Source: Vespa crabro | Taxonomy: Eukaryota; Arthropoda; Insecta; Hymenoptera; Vespidae | NCBI RefSeq assembly: GCF_910589235.1 | Contig: NC_060972.1 | Span: forward strand, 62,001 to 126,000 | DNA: 64,000 nt | Direction: 5' to 3' | Translations under genes and position numbers: made by a program | Notes under the pieces: model-generated | The model's input: only the letters and a program-made list of their open reading frames with translations | The model's database searches: none | Told to the model about the DNA's origin: nothing | In this document: piece by piece, positions 33,790 through 46,730 of the stretch | Position numbering within the stretch: the first letter of the stretch is position 1 | Layout: each line of letters opens with the position of its first letter

Positions 33790-35321
33790 TCCTTCTTCTA
33801 GAAAGATATGATCGTAAACAGTTAGATCAGATTGCCTTCCTCACAAGTCAGTAATGAAGAGAAATTTGTTTCGTCCCTCGTAAAGAAAGATATTACATAC
33901 TTCTCGTAAACTTTTCTGATTTTATATTGATTACAATTATATTTTTTAATTTATGATATAATTTATCTACTTTTTTTCAGGGCTGAATTAAATTTCCCTC
34001 GGTTTTTACAAATATAAAAGGATAAAAAAATATCTTCTCTGATGCAGTTAATAAAGCTACGGTATGAATAAACGGACATTTTTGTTCAAGCATTTTTTTG
34101 TAAGAACAGACTTTATATCATGTTTTGCTTTAAAGAAGGAATTGTTGTTTTCTATTCTGGTTTAATTGATATTAGTAATCTAATCAAGGTCGAAATTAAG
34201 AATGAATATTTTTCTTCTGTATTCAGAACTCTTCTAAAATTGCCAACACTTCCTTCATCTTGGCGAATTCTTCAAAGCTGATGAATTTTGTAATTTTTCG
34301 TTTTCTGATTATGTTTCCTTTTCTTTCCTATATGTTCCACACTAGCTGGACTAATCATGAAATACATAGTCGTGAAATTAATCTTGTCCGATAAAAAAGA
34401 AAAATCATTCATTGCCCACTGCTGTAGAATCCCCGTCGTAATTTGAACACTGATAAAATTGATCGTTACATATTTGAACCTTTACTTTTTTCAGTATATG
34501 ACGTAAATTTTATTTGCTCCAAATCGTGCCTAGCTAACAGGAGTTGTTTGTATGCCTCATAATCGATAGTTTTTCATTTATTAAAATGAATATTCGTTTG
34601 ACATACTGTTTCCACTGATAGAAAACTCGTTTGCTTTTCAACCGAGAAGCTTCATATGCATGTAAGCTCTTCAATGATTATTTTGGATGAACTTCTGTGA
34701 GATCCACTGTTCTTTCTTTATACGCCCAAGAGTACATAATTCATTGGATTGATGCGAATTACTCTGTCACAACATCATCGTTATCTATCGGTAGGCCTTC
34801 ACACTACAAAAAACTAACAGTAAAAAGGAATATCCATTACCATTACATATTCTTGCAGTTCACTTACGTCCTCGACGTCTTTTCCGTATGAGAAAAGACA
34901 CGTGCAAAGTAGATAAACGTTAACTCTTCATATTCGATTAATGTTACTTGCATTAATTGTTCTACATTTCCTTAAAACATTCACCAATTATTATTATAAT
35001 GTTGTAACCATTAATAATATTATTTAGAAGAAGCTAATGATATACTTATGTCCCATTGCAAAAAGGATTGCAATTCTTCGTTTAGCAGTAAATTCGCAAT
35101 ATCTTAGATTACATCGTACGTTATAGATAATATATGTGTATCGAGGATGAGATAACATATTATGCACAAAAACATGATAAAAGTAGATCACTTCTTCTAT
35201 TATATATTTATTGTACGTCGTAATCATGTTTCTATGCAGATACATATGTCTAGGATGTTTTAGGTGAGTTTGAGTGATAGAGAAGAGGTATGTAAAAAAA
35301 TTTGCCAAAATCTGTATAAAC
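33790..35321. other. Non-coding interval before the FAS-A 3' part
   Basis: No gene is supported. Short open frames at 34697-34891 (plus) and 35024-35308 (minus) have no family features. The FAS match begins abruptly at about 35322. Confidence 0.5.
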
Positions 35322-36705
35322 TGGAGGAAAATGAACCACTGAATAGTTCGATTTTGGCTGAACCATATTATACATATTTCCCGAACTTAAGTTATATAAT
35401 TATTGGCGGCTTTGGTGGCTTTGGTTTAGAATTAATCTAATGGTTGGTTCTTCGAAATACTAAAAATATTGTTATTACTTCGCGAAACGGCTTGAAGAAT
35501 GATTATCAACAAATGAGAATCAAGAGATGGAAATCATACGGCGTGAATATTAAGATCCTTGTCGGTCTCGATGCGGCTAAACGAGAAGACAGCGAGCTTA
35601 TAGTAAAATCAACAATAGATGAAGGTCCCGACGATGATATATTTAACCTCGCGGTTTCTTTGAAGAACCGTATTTGTCGTAACCAAACGATGAAAACTTT
35701 TGAAGAATGTTTCAAGGGAAAGGCCTGGGCAACGAAATGTTTGGACGAAGTTACTAGAAGGCTTTGTCAAGATCTTCGGCATTTCGTAGTTTTCTCTTCC
35801 GTCTCGTACGGAAGAGGAAATGCTGGCCAAACGAATTATGGTATGGCTAATTCCTTTATGGAAAGAATATGCGAAAAAAAAGTAGAAGAAGGTTTGCCTG
35901 GATTAGCTATTTAATTGGCAGCGATTGGAGACATCGGTCTTGTCGTGGACATGCAGGATAATGATACTTGTTATTTGCGGTAATCTACAAAAAAAAATAA
36001 CATCATGTTTAAAAGAAATCAATAGATTCTTGGTACAGGATAAACCTATAGTTGCTATTATGATAGTTGCTGAAAAACAATTAGATGGCGATTGTGCGGA
36101 CAATGTCGTAAATTCTATCTTAAAAATTATGTTTAAGTTTCGATTTATCCATGATTATTGCTAAATTTAATAATTTTATTTTGTTTTCACCAGCTTTTTT
36201 TATCTTTATCTTATTTAAATAAAGAATTCTTGATTATAGATATTAAAGGCTTGAAGAGTATCTATCAACAAACTTTCTTGGCTGAACTTGGAATAGATTC
36301 TATGATAGATATAAGAATAAAACAAACATTAGAGCGTAAATGTGTAAATAGATTATAGTAATGATAATAAAACTGCTAAAAACGAAATATTACTTAGTAT
36401 AAAGATGTTGATATATTTGTTGGGTGAAAAACTGTCTTTCTAAATAATTATCCCTTCTAAAATTTATACAGAGTTAAGTTAAGGTGAGATATTTAACATT
36501 TCAGGTATGAAAGGCTATGGTAGCATTTCCAAAATATTAAAACCGAAAATTAAGTCGCCTGCAACTCATTTCTTACTCGGGACGAATTATGGATTAAAAA
36601 CTATAGAAGAAATGGTCCATTTATTTCTACCAGTATATTCTTTTACTAAAGAAATATATGATTATATTAAATATTATTGAATCTGTTGTATTAAAATGGT
36701 ATATA
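35322..36705 (+). pseudogene. FAS-A 3' part: ketoreductase, ACP and start of thioesterase
   Basis: This matches FAS-B from about 61380 to 62770. KR keeps the NADPH-binding GGFGGFGLELI and, unlike FAS-B, the active-site segment SVSYGRGNAGQTNYGMANS. TAA at 35437-35439 interrupts the cofactor motif, and TAA at 35912-35914 (Gln in FAS-B) follows. The ACP motif LAELGIDSM, whose Ser would carry the phosphopantetheine arm, is present near 36280-36300, but the frame ends at TAG 36356-36358. Only the first segment of TE remains before the match stops at about 36705. It carries no part of ER. Joined with 16135-21530, roughly 1 kb of ER and about 0.8 kb of TE are missing. Confidence 0.9.
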
Positions 36706-38755
36706 AATTTTCAAGTAAAACAAATAGATGCAGATACATGGGACCAGAGATGTAGGGAAGTGGAATACTCATAAAAAAAATGTGTTCAATACAGGCCTGA
36801 GAGATAAATGAGGATAATATCCCTTTGTTTGAGGAAGATCTACAGGCTTCAGCAAGAAAACTAAAATCAGGGAAAACTTGAACCATGTTCATTCCAGGAA
36901 ATACCTCTTAAGATGATACAGTTTGTAGCCAAGACTAAAATTAAATGACTATTATTCCTATTCATACAATGATAACAGATAAAGTCTCGTTTTAGTGGAG
37001 GACTTAGAAGCTGATCTTTATCCCAGAAGAAGACGGGAACGTAGCGGTAGGATTAATAATCTGCAGGCTCTTATATACTCTCGATTCGACTAGCAAATTG
37101 TTTAAATAATCGTTGTTACCTAGGATGAACAAGACAAGTTATCACCAATATAATTTGAATTCAAGACTCCAGAATGAATGCTAGATACGACGCTATAACC
37201 CCTGAGAATAATAGCTGATGCAGTTACTCGGACACGAGCAAGCCCTATTAGAAATGTTGGGATAAGACCCTTAGTCGCCGATCCTCCCCACGGCCTTTTC
37301 GAGAGAATTGTTAGCTAACCTCACAACTAATTCCCTAGCAAAGAGAATTAATGGTTTTGAAGATCCTCGATTTTCTATGACGAATATAAATTAGGTTAAG
37401 TTAGAGAAACAACGACATTAACTTATCGCAAAAATCGAACGCTACTTTGTAGATAATGTATTCGAAAGTATTGTGCCCAAATTTCAAGTCCTAAAATCTG
37501 ATTGTTTCCGAAATTTCTTTCCGATAAGGTCGAAAAACGCAAAAGAAAGTAAGTGTCCAGTTATTTGGATAATAAAGTGGTGTTTTTTGCTTATATTTAA
37601 TCAGCGATTTCTGGTTACATAACGTTCCTTCAGCTGCAGGATGTTTTTTCTACTTTTTTGTGCTCTAATCTCCGATGTATCGTAACGCCGCTTCTCGAAT
37701 TTCATCCACAATCGACGCAAACCCTGACGCAATTCTAACAATCGAAATGCTAAAATAATTCGTCTGTTCATAAACTTTATTTTTTATGAGAGGACTAGAA
37801 TTGACACTGATTGATTCGCAGGAATCACACAAAATTATTAATGTAAAACCGAGTTTACGAATGCTCGATTCTATCAACTTCATTTCACCGTTGCATGCCC
37901 TAAACTTCACAACATTACTAATTACAGAAAAAACGGTGAAAAAGTTTAGAATTCTGTACATATACAAAAAGATACAACAGAACAAGTATGCCGGCTGAGT
38001 ACGTACGGATTGAATCGCGATCCACTGCTTGCAGCTGCCCGATCGTTCTACCTAGAAACACCTATAATTCCGTCAATTTTTCGAATTTTAATACCGGATA
38101 TAACTTAATTTGTTCGCAAAACTTCAAAAAAATAAAAATGCAAAAAAATCGATTTTTTTAAACTTCTTGGTGGACAAACCCCCTAAGTGAATCAAAATAC
38201 GACTTTTAAATCAAATTATTTGATAAAAAGAAAGGAGCAATAATTCAATATAATAGTTCATACATTCACTGGATGTACTGCAGAATGTTTGACGTTACAC
38301 TCAGAAAATATTTTATTACTACATGGTAGTCGACAATACATATTTTGAATGTTTAATAAAATAAAAGTTGTTTTCAATCTGAAATTCGAAACACATTTTA
38401 TAAGGAAGTATGGATTAAAAAGATTATAAAGAATAACATCAATACAAAAAAAGCAAAAGACTTTTCAAATAATATACCACTTGAACCTTATTATCATTCA
38501 AAAGTTTTAAGGAGGTTGTCATTCTTTTAGGGGTTAGCTCAAAGTAGATCAATATATGATAAGGATTTATTCTATTCTAATGAGGTGTTCTCGAGTTTTT
38601 CGAAAAAATTACTAGATATGGTAGTCTTGATGGACACTTTTCATTAGAATGAAAATATAGATATATATATATAGACGATCCATTTTAAAAGAAACAAATG
38701 ATTTTGGTAATATAAATATATATATATTTACACAAACATATACATATACATAAAC

Positions 38756-38789
<34 letters not shown>

Positions 38790-38794
38790 TACAC
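36706..38794. other. Non-coding interval between FAS-A and block 2
   Basis: No gene is supported. An open frame at 37786-37998 (plus) lacks recognisable motifs. A TA tract at about 38756-38787 sits at the left border of block 2. Confidence 0.5.
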
Positions 38795-39032
38795 TACTAT
38801 ACAAACGTTAAATAACACCTACCGCTTTGCTTTGCAGTTCGTACTAATGTATTTTCTCCTCTTTTTTTTCTTTTTTTTCTCTTTTTCTCTTTTCCAACGA
38901 ATTTTTAAAAGAGGAAATCTTTTCTTTCTTTCCTAATTTTAAATAAATTTTTGCGATGTATCTTATACCATTTTTATAATATATGTATGTATATATCTGT
39001 GTATGTAAATTTTGCAATATTTGCGATATTAA

Positions 39033-40990
39033 TCTTTTCACTATGCCAGACTTTTGAGACACACCAGTTATATCATATGGTAAGATTTCATTCGCGACTT
39101 CATATACTGAAAACGGATAAACATCGTTAGGCGTTTATTTTTGAAGAAATATATTCAAATAATCAAAACAATGAATACCACTACATTAAAACAATATTAT
39201 TTATTGCTTTGTATTTCGCATTGAATTGTTCATGTACATACTATAAATTTAACATTAACATTGAGCTTTTTTCACAATATATCTAATAATCTAGTAAAGT
39301 GTGGTACAATTAGAAACATATTCCTATATCACATTTTATACATTCGTAATGTGTCTCACTTCTTCTCTTATATTTCCTACACACTACACATTTGCGCTTT
39401 GTGTTTTTCCGAATTCCTGCATTTTCACGTACGGAAACGGAAAACGCCTTTGTGTTAAACGGAATGGCTCATTATCATTACTTTTGATTTACTTTCATGT
39501 TTTACTTGAGCTGTATTTTTGTAAGACTTGTTTTATATAACATAAATGAAATTTACTAAAAGATAAGTTTCTTCGAATTACATAGCTATATAAAAGAAAT
39601 GTATTATCCAAAGTTAAATCAAATACATGAAAAAAGAATTTCTTGAATCATTTAAACCTTTTTCAGGTAGAATTCAGACTATATAAAATCTGATCAAATT
39701 TGTCAACCGCTCCCATTGTATTATTGTAATCAATTATATATTGTGCTCTGATTATTTTTTCTTTTGTTAGATAAAGTATTTTATTTGTTTCAATCATATT
39801 GGGACAATAATAGATGGAAACCGTCCACACTTCCCATTTGTCCATCTATTTCAACGCTAATATATTTCTTGTCAAACGAAATACACATTCTCTTTTGTTT
39901 ATCTTTTTATTCAATTCCGGTATATTCTAAATGTTTCTTCATATGCGTTAGTTAAGTTTTTATATAATTCGAAAAATAAATTGGGACTATTGTACGAATT
40001 ATCGATAACAGAGTGTGTATCCTTTTCCAAGATATTGTTCAAGAAGTGTCATTATTGTCTGTCCAGAATTTCCTATGGATTTTGATGGTATATTTTCAGA
40101 TATTATACATATATACATTTAAATATATACATTTAAATCATGAATATAGTCTGTCTTGCTATCACACAAAACAAAGGGTTTAATCCCAAATCTGTTTTTT
40201 TTCTGATGATGTATATTGTTTGAAATAACATCTTTCTTGAAACAATAACAAACTTTCATCTATATATAACTTTTCAAATGGATAAATTGCAATTTTAATG
40301 AATGTTTTTAATTGTTCAAAAATATAACGTATCTTAATAATTGGATCGTGATTTTCAATGTTGTTATCACAAAAATGCAGGTTCTTTAGTAATAATGTAT
40401 AACGATTCCTTGACATTATTTCTTCAAACGATTCTGTTCTTATTATTTTATCCTTAGATCAATATTCTGATATAGCAATCTTATGCATTTATGCCATTAG
40501 CATCATAACTATTAAAAAATTAAACATTTCAAGAACAGTAGTTACATTAGAATTATGTACAGCGCCTCTAGTACTATTTTCAGAATATTAGTTATTTTGT
40601 TCAACAATGAAATGGATGAGTCCTTCTGAAAAGAAAACTTGGAAACAATCGAGAATAGATGATTGCACATTTACACTTGCCTTGATTCCATTATTCTCGT
40701 CATCAAATTCATGAATTATAGGTTGGAAATTTCTTTGTATCCATGAAAATTTATTTCTACATTTTTTTTGCTTTGCTATAGTTTCTATGCTATTTTCTTC
40801 TGATTCTGATGAAGAGATGAGAAAATGAAGTTTTTTAATCATACATGTGTAAAAAGAACAGGCATTTTAAAATCGCTTGTTTCCTCAGAATCAGAATCAG
40901 AATGAGAATCATCAAAACATTAGAATGTCGCACCATGTTTGCATGCACTTCTTCTGAACAATTTCTTACCCCAATTTGTCATTTTAAGGA
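39033..40990 (-). pseudogene. piggyBac-type transposase remnant 1
   Basis: A decayed piggyBac transposase, a cut-and-paste enzyme that inserts at TTAA. Minus-strand pieces in order: N-terminal 40588-40842; catalytic 40180-40416 with MSRNRYTLLLKNLHFCDNN and YIDESLLLFQER plus FKQYTSSEKK; C-terminal 39663-39845 with YNNTMGAVDKFDQ; and a broken Cys-rich finger at about 39290-39400 (CSVCRKYK, then CIKCDIGICF). The left end is a TTAA at 39029-39032 followed by TCTTTTCACTATGCCAGAC, a terminal repeat like that at 41941. Block 1 has the empty TTAA at 6309-6312. No right terminal repeat is seen. Confidence 0.85.
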
Positions 40991-41231
40991 TGAAACAAAA
41001 AAAAAATAACTGTAAAATACAAACATATTTAAATAATATATGACTAACGGAATACATAATTGCTGAATTAGTATTTACTTAAATCTGACTGATATAAAAT
41101 CTGTGGGAATTATGATAGATAAAATTTTCCGGAAGCCTATAGAAGCCACTCGTGTCAGTGGTCCGAACAAATTTAAGCGTCTTTAGGAGCCTACAGTACC
41201 ATAAGAGCAATATTTTCATGGATCTACAGTA

Positions 41232-41820
41232 TCATAATTCTTCATCACATGACATCCCTTTTCTTCTTATACAAACATTGTCACATACATTAGTACAATT
41301 TTTATGTAGTTTCTCGTATAATACGGGAAATGAATACCAAATATCGAGAAACAGTGTCCTTTCTTGGAGAAGTAAATGCTTTGATAAATGAAGCGCTATG
41401 GATCTAGAGATTTCATGTGATTTGGATTTTGATTCACATACCAATTGTTCAATATAATGTTAAAAATTGAAAATATGACCAGTTTGAGATTCAACTGCAA
41501 AAAATGTTTTTAGGTTAAATCTTGCTTGTTTGGAAGGAACGTACTGTCTGGATGACAGTTTATACTTCTTTTTCCATAATATCAAGCTTTTATCTACAAT
41601 GACGTATTGGCCTGGCCGATACGTATTTTGGAAAAATACCAATAAAAAGTCAATAATAGATTGTATTTTATAAATTTTGTCAATAACTTCTGGGTTTCTT
41701 CTACTATTATCTGCATCGTTGAAATGAAGGTATCGTAAAATTTGTAAGAACTTTCCTCTTGGCATAGTTTTCTTTACAAACATTAAATTGTTTATTGGAC
41801 CTTTACTTTAATACATAGAT
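41232..41820 (-). pseudogene. piggyBac-type transposase remnant 2
   Basis: Minus-strand frame 41460-41783 reads PRGKFLQILRYLHFNDAD, YVIVDKSLILWKKK and RQYVPSKQARFNLKTFFAVE, the piggyBac catalytic core with the DESL-type box changed to DKSL. The next frame, 41232-41444, has WYSFPVLYEKLHKNCTNVCD and a RRKGM motif. The N-terminal and C-terminal thirds are missing. Its sequence is clearly different from remnants 1 and 3, so it is a separate lineage. Confidence 0.85.
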
Positions 41821-41940
41821 AATATGGGAAAATGAACAATGCTCATATATATAATGATCGCGATGAATGAATAAGTATCACTAATTGTAAAATTGCAAAA
41901 TCGCCTTTAGATACCTTGTCTTTTCCTTTACTTTCATTAA

Positions 41941-43430
41941 CCCTTTCGCTATGGCAGCCCCGTCCGCCAAAGTACCGTCACTAAACGGAAATTCGCGCCG
42001 AAAATATGCACAGTGCGCATGGTTTCTATATACATGTTGTTCTAAGTCTTAAATAGAAAGTGTGCTGAATAAAACAATCATTGCTATAATGTAATAAGTA
42101 TATTTACATTTTTAATATGAAAGGACTTACAAAATTATTAAAATACAAAATACAAAATTATAGGTAACATAGGTATTTATATAATTACAAAACTTAACGA
42201 TTAAATGTTTAATATAATTAATAGCGACACGAAAATTATTAAAATATAATGTGTAAATATAATACGTTAAAAATATGTACAAAATATATAATAAAATATG
42301 TAAAATATGTAAAAAATATGAAAAAACTAATAATGTAATTCTGTGTGATATATTTGGAAGCAAGGATCTATACAAAGGTCAACATCACAATATTTGCACT
42401 CATACCGCGAATCCGTTTTTTTATCATTTTTGCTACAAATTATACACCTCCGTCTTCTGTTTTCAGCTTACAAAATATGGGAAAATACTTGTCGGTTAAT
42501 CTCATCTGATTATCAGCCGATCTGCCTTGACATCCCGTTGCATTGTGACGATACTTTTCGATTATCTGTTTTATCAGTGTCAAATGAAATTTTGCCATCG
42601 ATATTGTTTCCCTCCGATTGTGCTTGTACATACAATATGCATTCCACACACAGATATCTATAAGGTGGAAGAAAAATTTCCAATACCACTTTAGCGGCTT
42701 CTGGATACTCTGTTCTCTTCCATATCTTGATATTGCTTCAAAATTGACAGTATGCATAGTGGAAATCATATGGATTTCTTTTTTATCCATCTACTTCATT
42801 GCTAGCAAGTTTTTTGCTGCACGAAAAAATGCCTCTCCTTTTTTCAGTCGCTCTTCCATCTTCTGCATTCCTTGACGTCTTTTTTTTACAGTGCCGCATG
42901 CATTCGTACAGTTATCGTTTAAAAAGTTAAATAATGCAGGACTTGAATAAAAATTGTCAGTGTATAGTGTGTGACTTTGGACTAAGTATGGTTGCAAGAG
43001 TGATAAAACAATTGTACCTGATTTTACGATTCCGCTGATGTCACTTTCTATAACAGTTGACTTTCCTTCGTAAACTATAAGGTCTTGGACATAGCTTGTT
43101 TTGCAATCACAGAATATGTATGATTTTATCCCAAATCGATTCCTTTTCGAGGGAATGTACTGCTTGAAGGACCGGCGACCTTTGTATAACATGAAGCTTT
43201 CATCAATGCAAACTTTTTCATGGATAAAATGTTTCGCAGAACGATTTTCGTATCATGTTTATTATGTCACTTATTTTATATAGACGATTATCAGTGGGCC
43301 CTTGTTGACGGCTAAAATGTGTCATCTGTAGTATCCAAAGATACCGATCTCTGGTCATTATTTCACTAAAAATACTACTGCGTAAATATTTATCAATACT
43401 CCAATACTTGTGTAACGCTAGTCATAATTA
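41941..43430 (-). pseudogene. piggyBac-type transposase remnant 3 with Cys-rich C-terminus
   Basis: The left end is TTAA at 41937-41940 followed by CCCTTTCGCTATGGCAGCCC, a piggyBac-type terminal repeat. The coding order on the minus strand is: about 43200-43400 (SEIMTRDRYLWILQMTHFS), then after a frame change 42791-43192 (RSFKQYIPSKRNRFGIKSYI, then HTLYTDNFYSSPALFNFL with a catalytic Asp), and 42440-42790. After another one-base shift near 42440 comes the Cys-rich finger RRCIICSKN...YECKYCDVDLC, ending at TAG 42327-42329. Only about three breaks separate it from an open frame, making it the best-kept of the three. The N-terminus is cut off. Confidence 0.88.
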
Positions 43431-43577
43431 TTATACTCAAGGAAATCCAAGTGAAAACTGACGAAACTTACGCGAGAATAGTCGAACAAGGAATATTATA
43501 TTGTAAACATTGACAAAGTGTGGTATGCGTGGTATCTTATCTGCGGTTATAAACTGCATAAATAACTGCAAACTATT

Positions 43578-43622
<45 letters not shown>

Positions 43623-44594
43623 AAAGATAATTTTATTACGCATATAATCTCACTCAAAACATTTCTAAATTACGATTAATAATAGTCCATTAGAACAAAT
43701 TATTATCTAAATTTATCCATTTCATATAAATTCTCAATTTAGTATGGTTAGAAAATGTATATGAAATTTTGAAAATATATTTTCCAACATTTATGATCAG
43801 TCTCGTGAAAAATCATTTCAGTACTGGTACTAATAGTATCAGTAGTAATAGTAGTGATAGCATTAATTCTAGTAATAATAGTAAGTATTAACTTGGATCA
43901 AGAAAAGTTAAAATTAATACATTTTAAACCTATCAGTTTCTATCTAATAAATATAAATTAAATTAACGTTATACGCAATAATGCGATGATACGTTAAATA
44001 TAAATACATAGATATGTAAAATGAAAATATTAAATGTTCAACTCGAACGATCTTTTCTCGATGATACTTCCATAAATTTCAAGAATAGACACTTCGCATG
44101 ATCCGACGTAGAGTAGACGTACCTGTAGTATATCCATTCTCTTAACTCTTAACCTTCCTCTCTCACAATCTCACTCTCTCTCTCTCTCTCTCTATCTTTC
44201 TTTCTCTCTTTCTCTTTATTTCTGTAATTGAATAAATTAGAGAAATAGGAATGAGTGAATGTGCGTGTTAGTAAAATAAAGAAGTATGGAGTGAGTATGA
44301 GAATGAAAAAAGTGAAGAAACTGTAGCTGCTTCGGTAAGAAAGAGAAATAAGTGAATGAGTAAATGATTAGAAATAGTAAAATAGGGACATGATGAGTGT
44401 TTCATTGAATCAGAGAAGTAGTGAATTAGTGTATGAGTGAGGAAGATAAATAGCAATGTAACGTATGATTGAGTAGGATATATAAATAGTGAATTAATTG
44501 AATAAAATATAGAAATAGTAGTGAATGATTTGTGGATAAGATAGAGTAATAAGTATGTGAGTGAATTAAATATAGAAATAGTAAATATATAATA

Positions 44595-44639
<45 letters not shown>

Positions 44640-44690
44640 CTTTCCGGACGAGAAATATTGGCGTGCAGTTGAGAAAATATATACGTTGAA
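43431..44690. other. Non-coding interval of block 2
   Basis: No gene is supported. Block homology resumes at about 43560 (matches 6745). TA tracts lie at 43581-43613 and 44595-44637. A CT tract lies at 44172-44215. The segment 44120-44590 is absent from block 1. Confidence 0.55.
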
Positions 44691-44756
44691 CATATGCGTT
44701 ATAAAAATTAAATCTTTATTTAAATACAAGAAAATTTTTTGTCCAAATCTGAAAAT

Positions 44757-46730
44757 ACCTATTTAATTTTGCTATGTTTATGTATGACTCGTTTCATATT
44801 TTTCATGGTGTGGTATTTTTCGAATCAGTCACCTATATGCAAGGCTGGTTTAGTCGAACAAATAGCATTATAGCACCTTGATTCTCTTTTTCCACAATTG
44901 TTTTTCCAATTGGAACATACCACAAAGTCTTTATCCTTCCTGTATTTAATACATTTTATATTACAATTGTAAAATAAAAAATGATGGCATGCTAATATTT
45001 GAAAACCTAAGACTATTGTCTTAAGCTTGTTGTGCTTCTAAAATACGCGTCGATTTTCGAATCGAAAGATTACGAGCTTTATCGGAATCAACTATTTCAA
45101 TAAAGGACACTCGTAATAAATTGCCGTTAACTTCTCTTCTACTTTATCTGACCAAAAGCGATTGTTTTTTTTTTTTATTTCATCTGCACTTATTTCTTTC
45201 GGTATCCAAAGAATAAAATAGCATCATTGTCTTTGAGTGACATGTAAGAAAATTCTTTACGTGGTACATGTACCTGTCAGAATCTTTTAACTTCAGCACT
45301 CCATTTTGAAGGTGTAAGAACGTAATCCTTTTACGATCAATTCTTTCCATTGGCGTCATATCCTTCTTTGGAGCTTGGCATTTGACTTCAATGAGGGTAC
45401 CAATTCACCCGTCTGGAAAAGACGCCACAAATAGTTGATGTTTATCTACGGTCAGATCCGTACTTTCAATATCACGTCTAACTGCCAACGGCTTTTTTCA
45501 ATTCCCCATCTGGTATTATTTTATTCCTTGAAAGAGGGATATCTAATGGATTCTATTAACTTTACACAAGACGTGCGCGGATTCCTTTTACAAATATTTG
45601 CAAACATTGAAGCAGTTAATCGTTTTCGACTCTGCTCACTCTATTCGAAAGAATTTGCTTCAAGTTTCGCATTCGATTTTGAGGGGGTCATCTTTTTTTA
45701 ACGATTCTACAAATAGATATTTGGAAATCTGTGTCACATAAATAGGATGCCTAAGGACAAGTCGCGTCTGGTCCATAATCACCGTCGTTTTCAATATGAA
45801 ATTTCTTCACATGACATTGAGGACTGCAAACGACTACAATAATTTTGTAATATATGAATACGGCATTTCATTTTTTCGATTTGTAATTCTGGACCGTATG
45901 GCAAAGCATTTATTAATCTCCAGTGTACGCTGTTTTCTCCATCCATTATCAATTTAACATATTTCAAACCGTGTATCTCGACGTTACAACGAAACGTGTA
46001 ACTATTATTGCGTATGATTTCATCTGTATTGTCGGACAGTAACAATTCTTCTAACATTGATGATCGCGAGAAGCTACTTTTGCACCATTTACCCGATTGC
46101 AGAAAGAACCATATTTATTACTCACCTCAACATATAAAATCTTTTTTGTTTCAAAATTGACGAATGCGCTTACGCACGATAACGTATTATACTGATTTTT
46201 ATATTACCTTTTGAGCCATGATTCATACTCGACAATGGTGATACAAGAAATACGATCGAGGTTGCCTTCTCCTTTTAGGCAAGCAATCCTCGCCTCCTCC
46301 TCTGCAACTTCAAACATTAGACTGTACGTCGTATCGCGGAAAGATTCTGATACAATAGTATGGTATTTTATTCATACTGGAGAAGATTGGTATATTTATC
46401 GCGACACAAAGTTCTTCTAATTGTGAATGTTCGCTACTAGATATTATTCCTGATACTATTCAGGCGTTGTCATTCGAATTTTCTTCTGATGTATCATCAC
46501 TTTCAACGTGATTAATCAAACCACACATACTACACTTTAATTTTATTATACTTATAAAACTATTCATGCTTATTTGTATAGAATCCAAACATGGATTCTG
46601 TGAATTTTCACTTTATGACCAGAATAGAATTCCAATTTTTTTTCTGGAATTATTTCCTTTTCCTTCTTCCTCAAAGTCAATGGATTGCCTCTATTTTTTC
46701 TTCTGTTAGAAGGTCCTTCTTGGCTGACAT
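44757..46730 (-). pseudogene. Mutator-like transposase with YqaJ-type nuclease domain (dead, block 2)
   Basis: This is the block 2 copy of the pseudogene at 7494-9778. The frame starts at ATG 46728-46730 and keeps VEIHGLKYVKLIMDGENSVH, followed by INALPYGPELQIEK and IHILQNYC in 45791-46057. It retains a segment deleted from block 1 (about 45250-45470), whose minus-strand reading includes a WIGTLIEVKCQAPKKDMTP stretch. EVKC is the nuclease motif of YqaJ-type domains. In exchange it lacks about 520 bp in the middle. The two copies have complementary deletions, so the ancestral element was longer than either. Stops and shifts exclude a working protein. Confidence 0.7.

Noticed and set aside
37786..37998. 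70-residue plus-strand open frame as a host gene
   Set aside because: No recognisable motif, and the length is expected by chance; the overlapping reverse frame is equally long.
44268..44729. 153-residue minus-strand open frame
   Set aside because: Composed of TA-repeat translation and low-complexity Ser/Phe/Leu sequence; no counterpart is kept in block 1.
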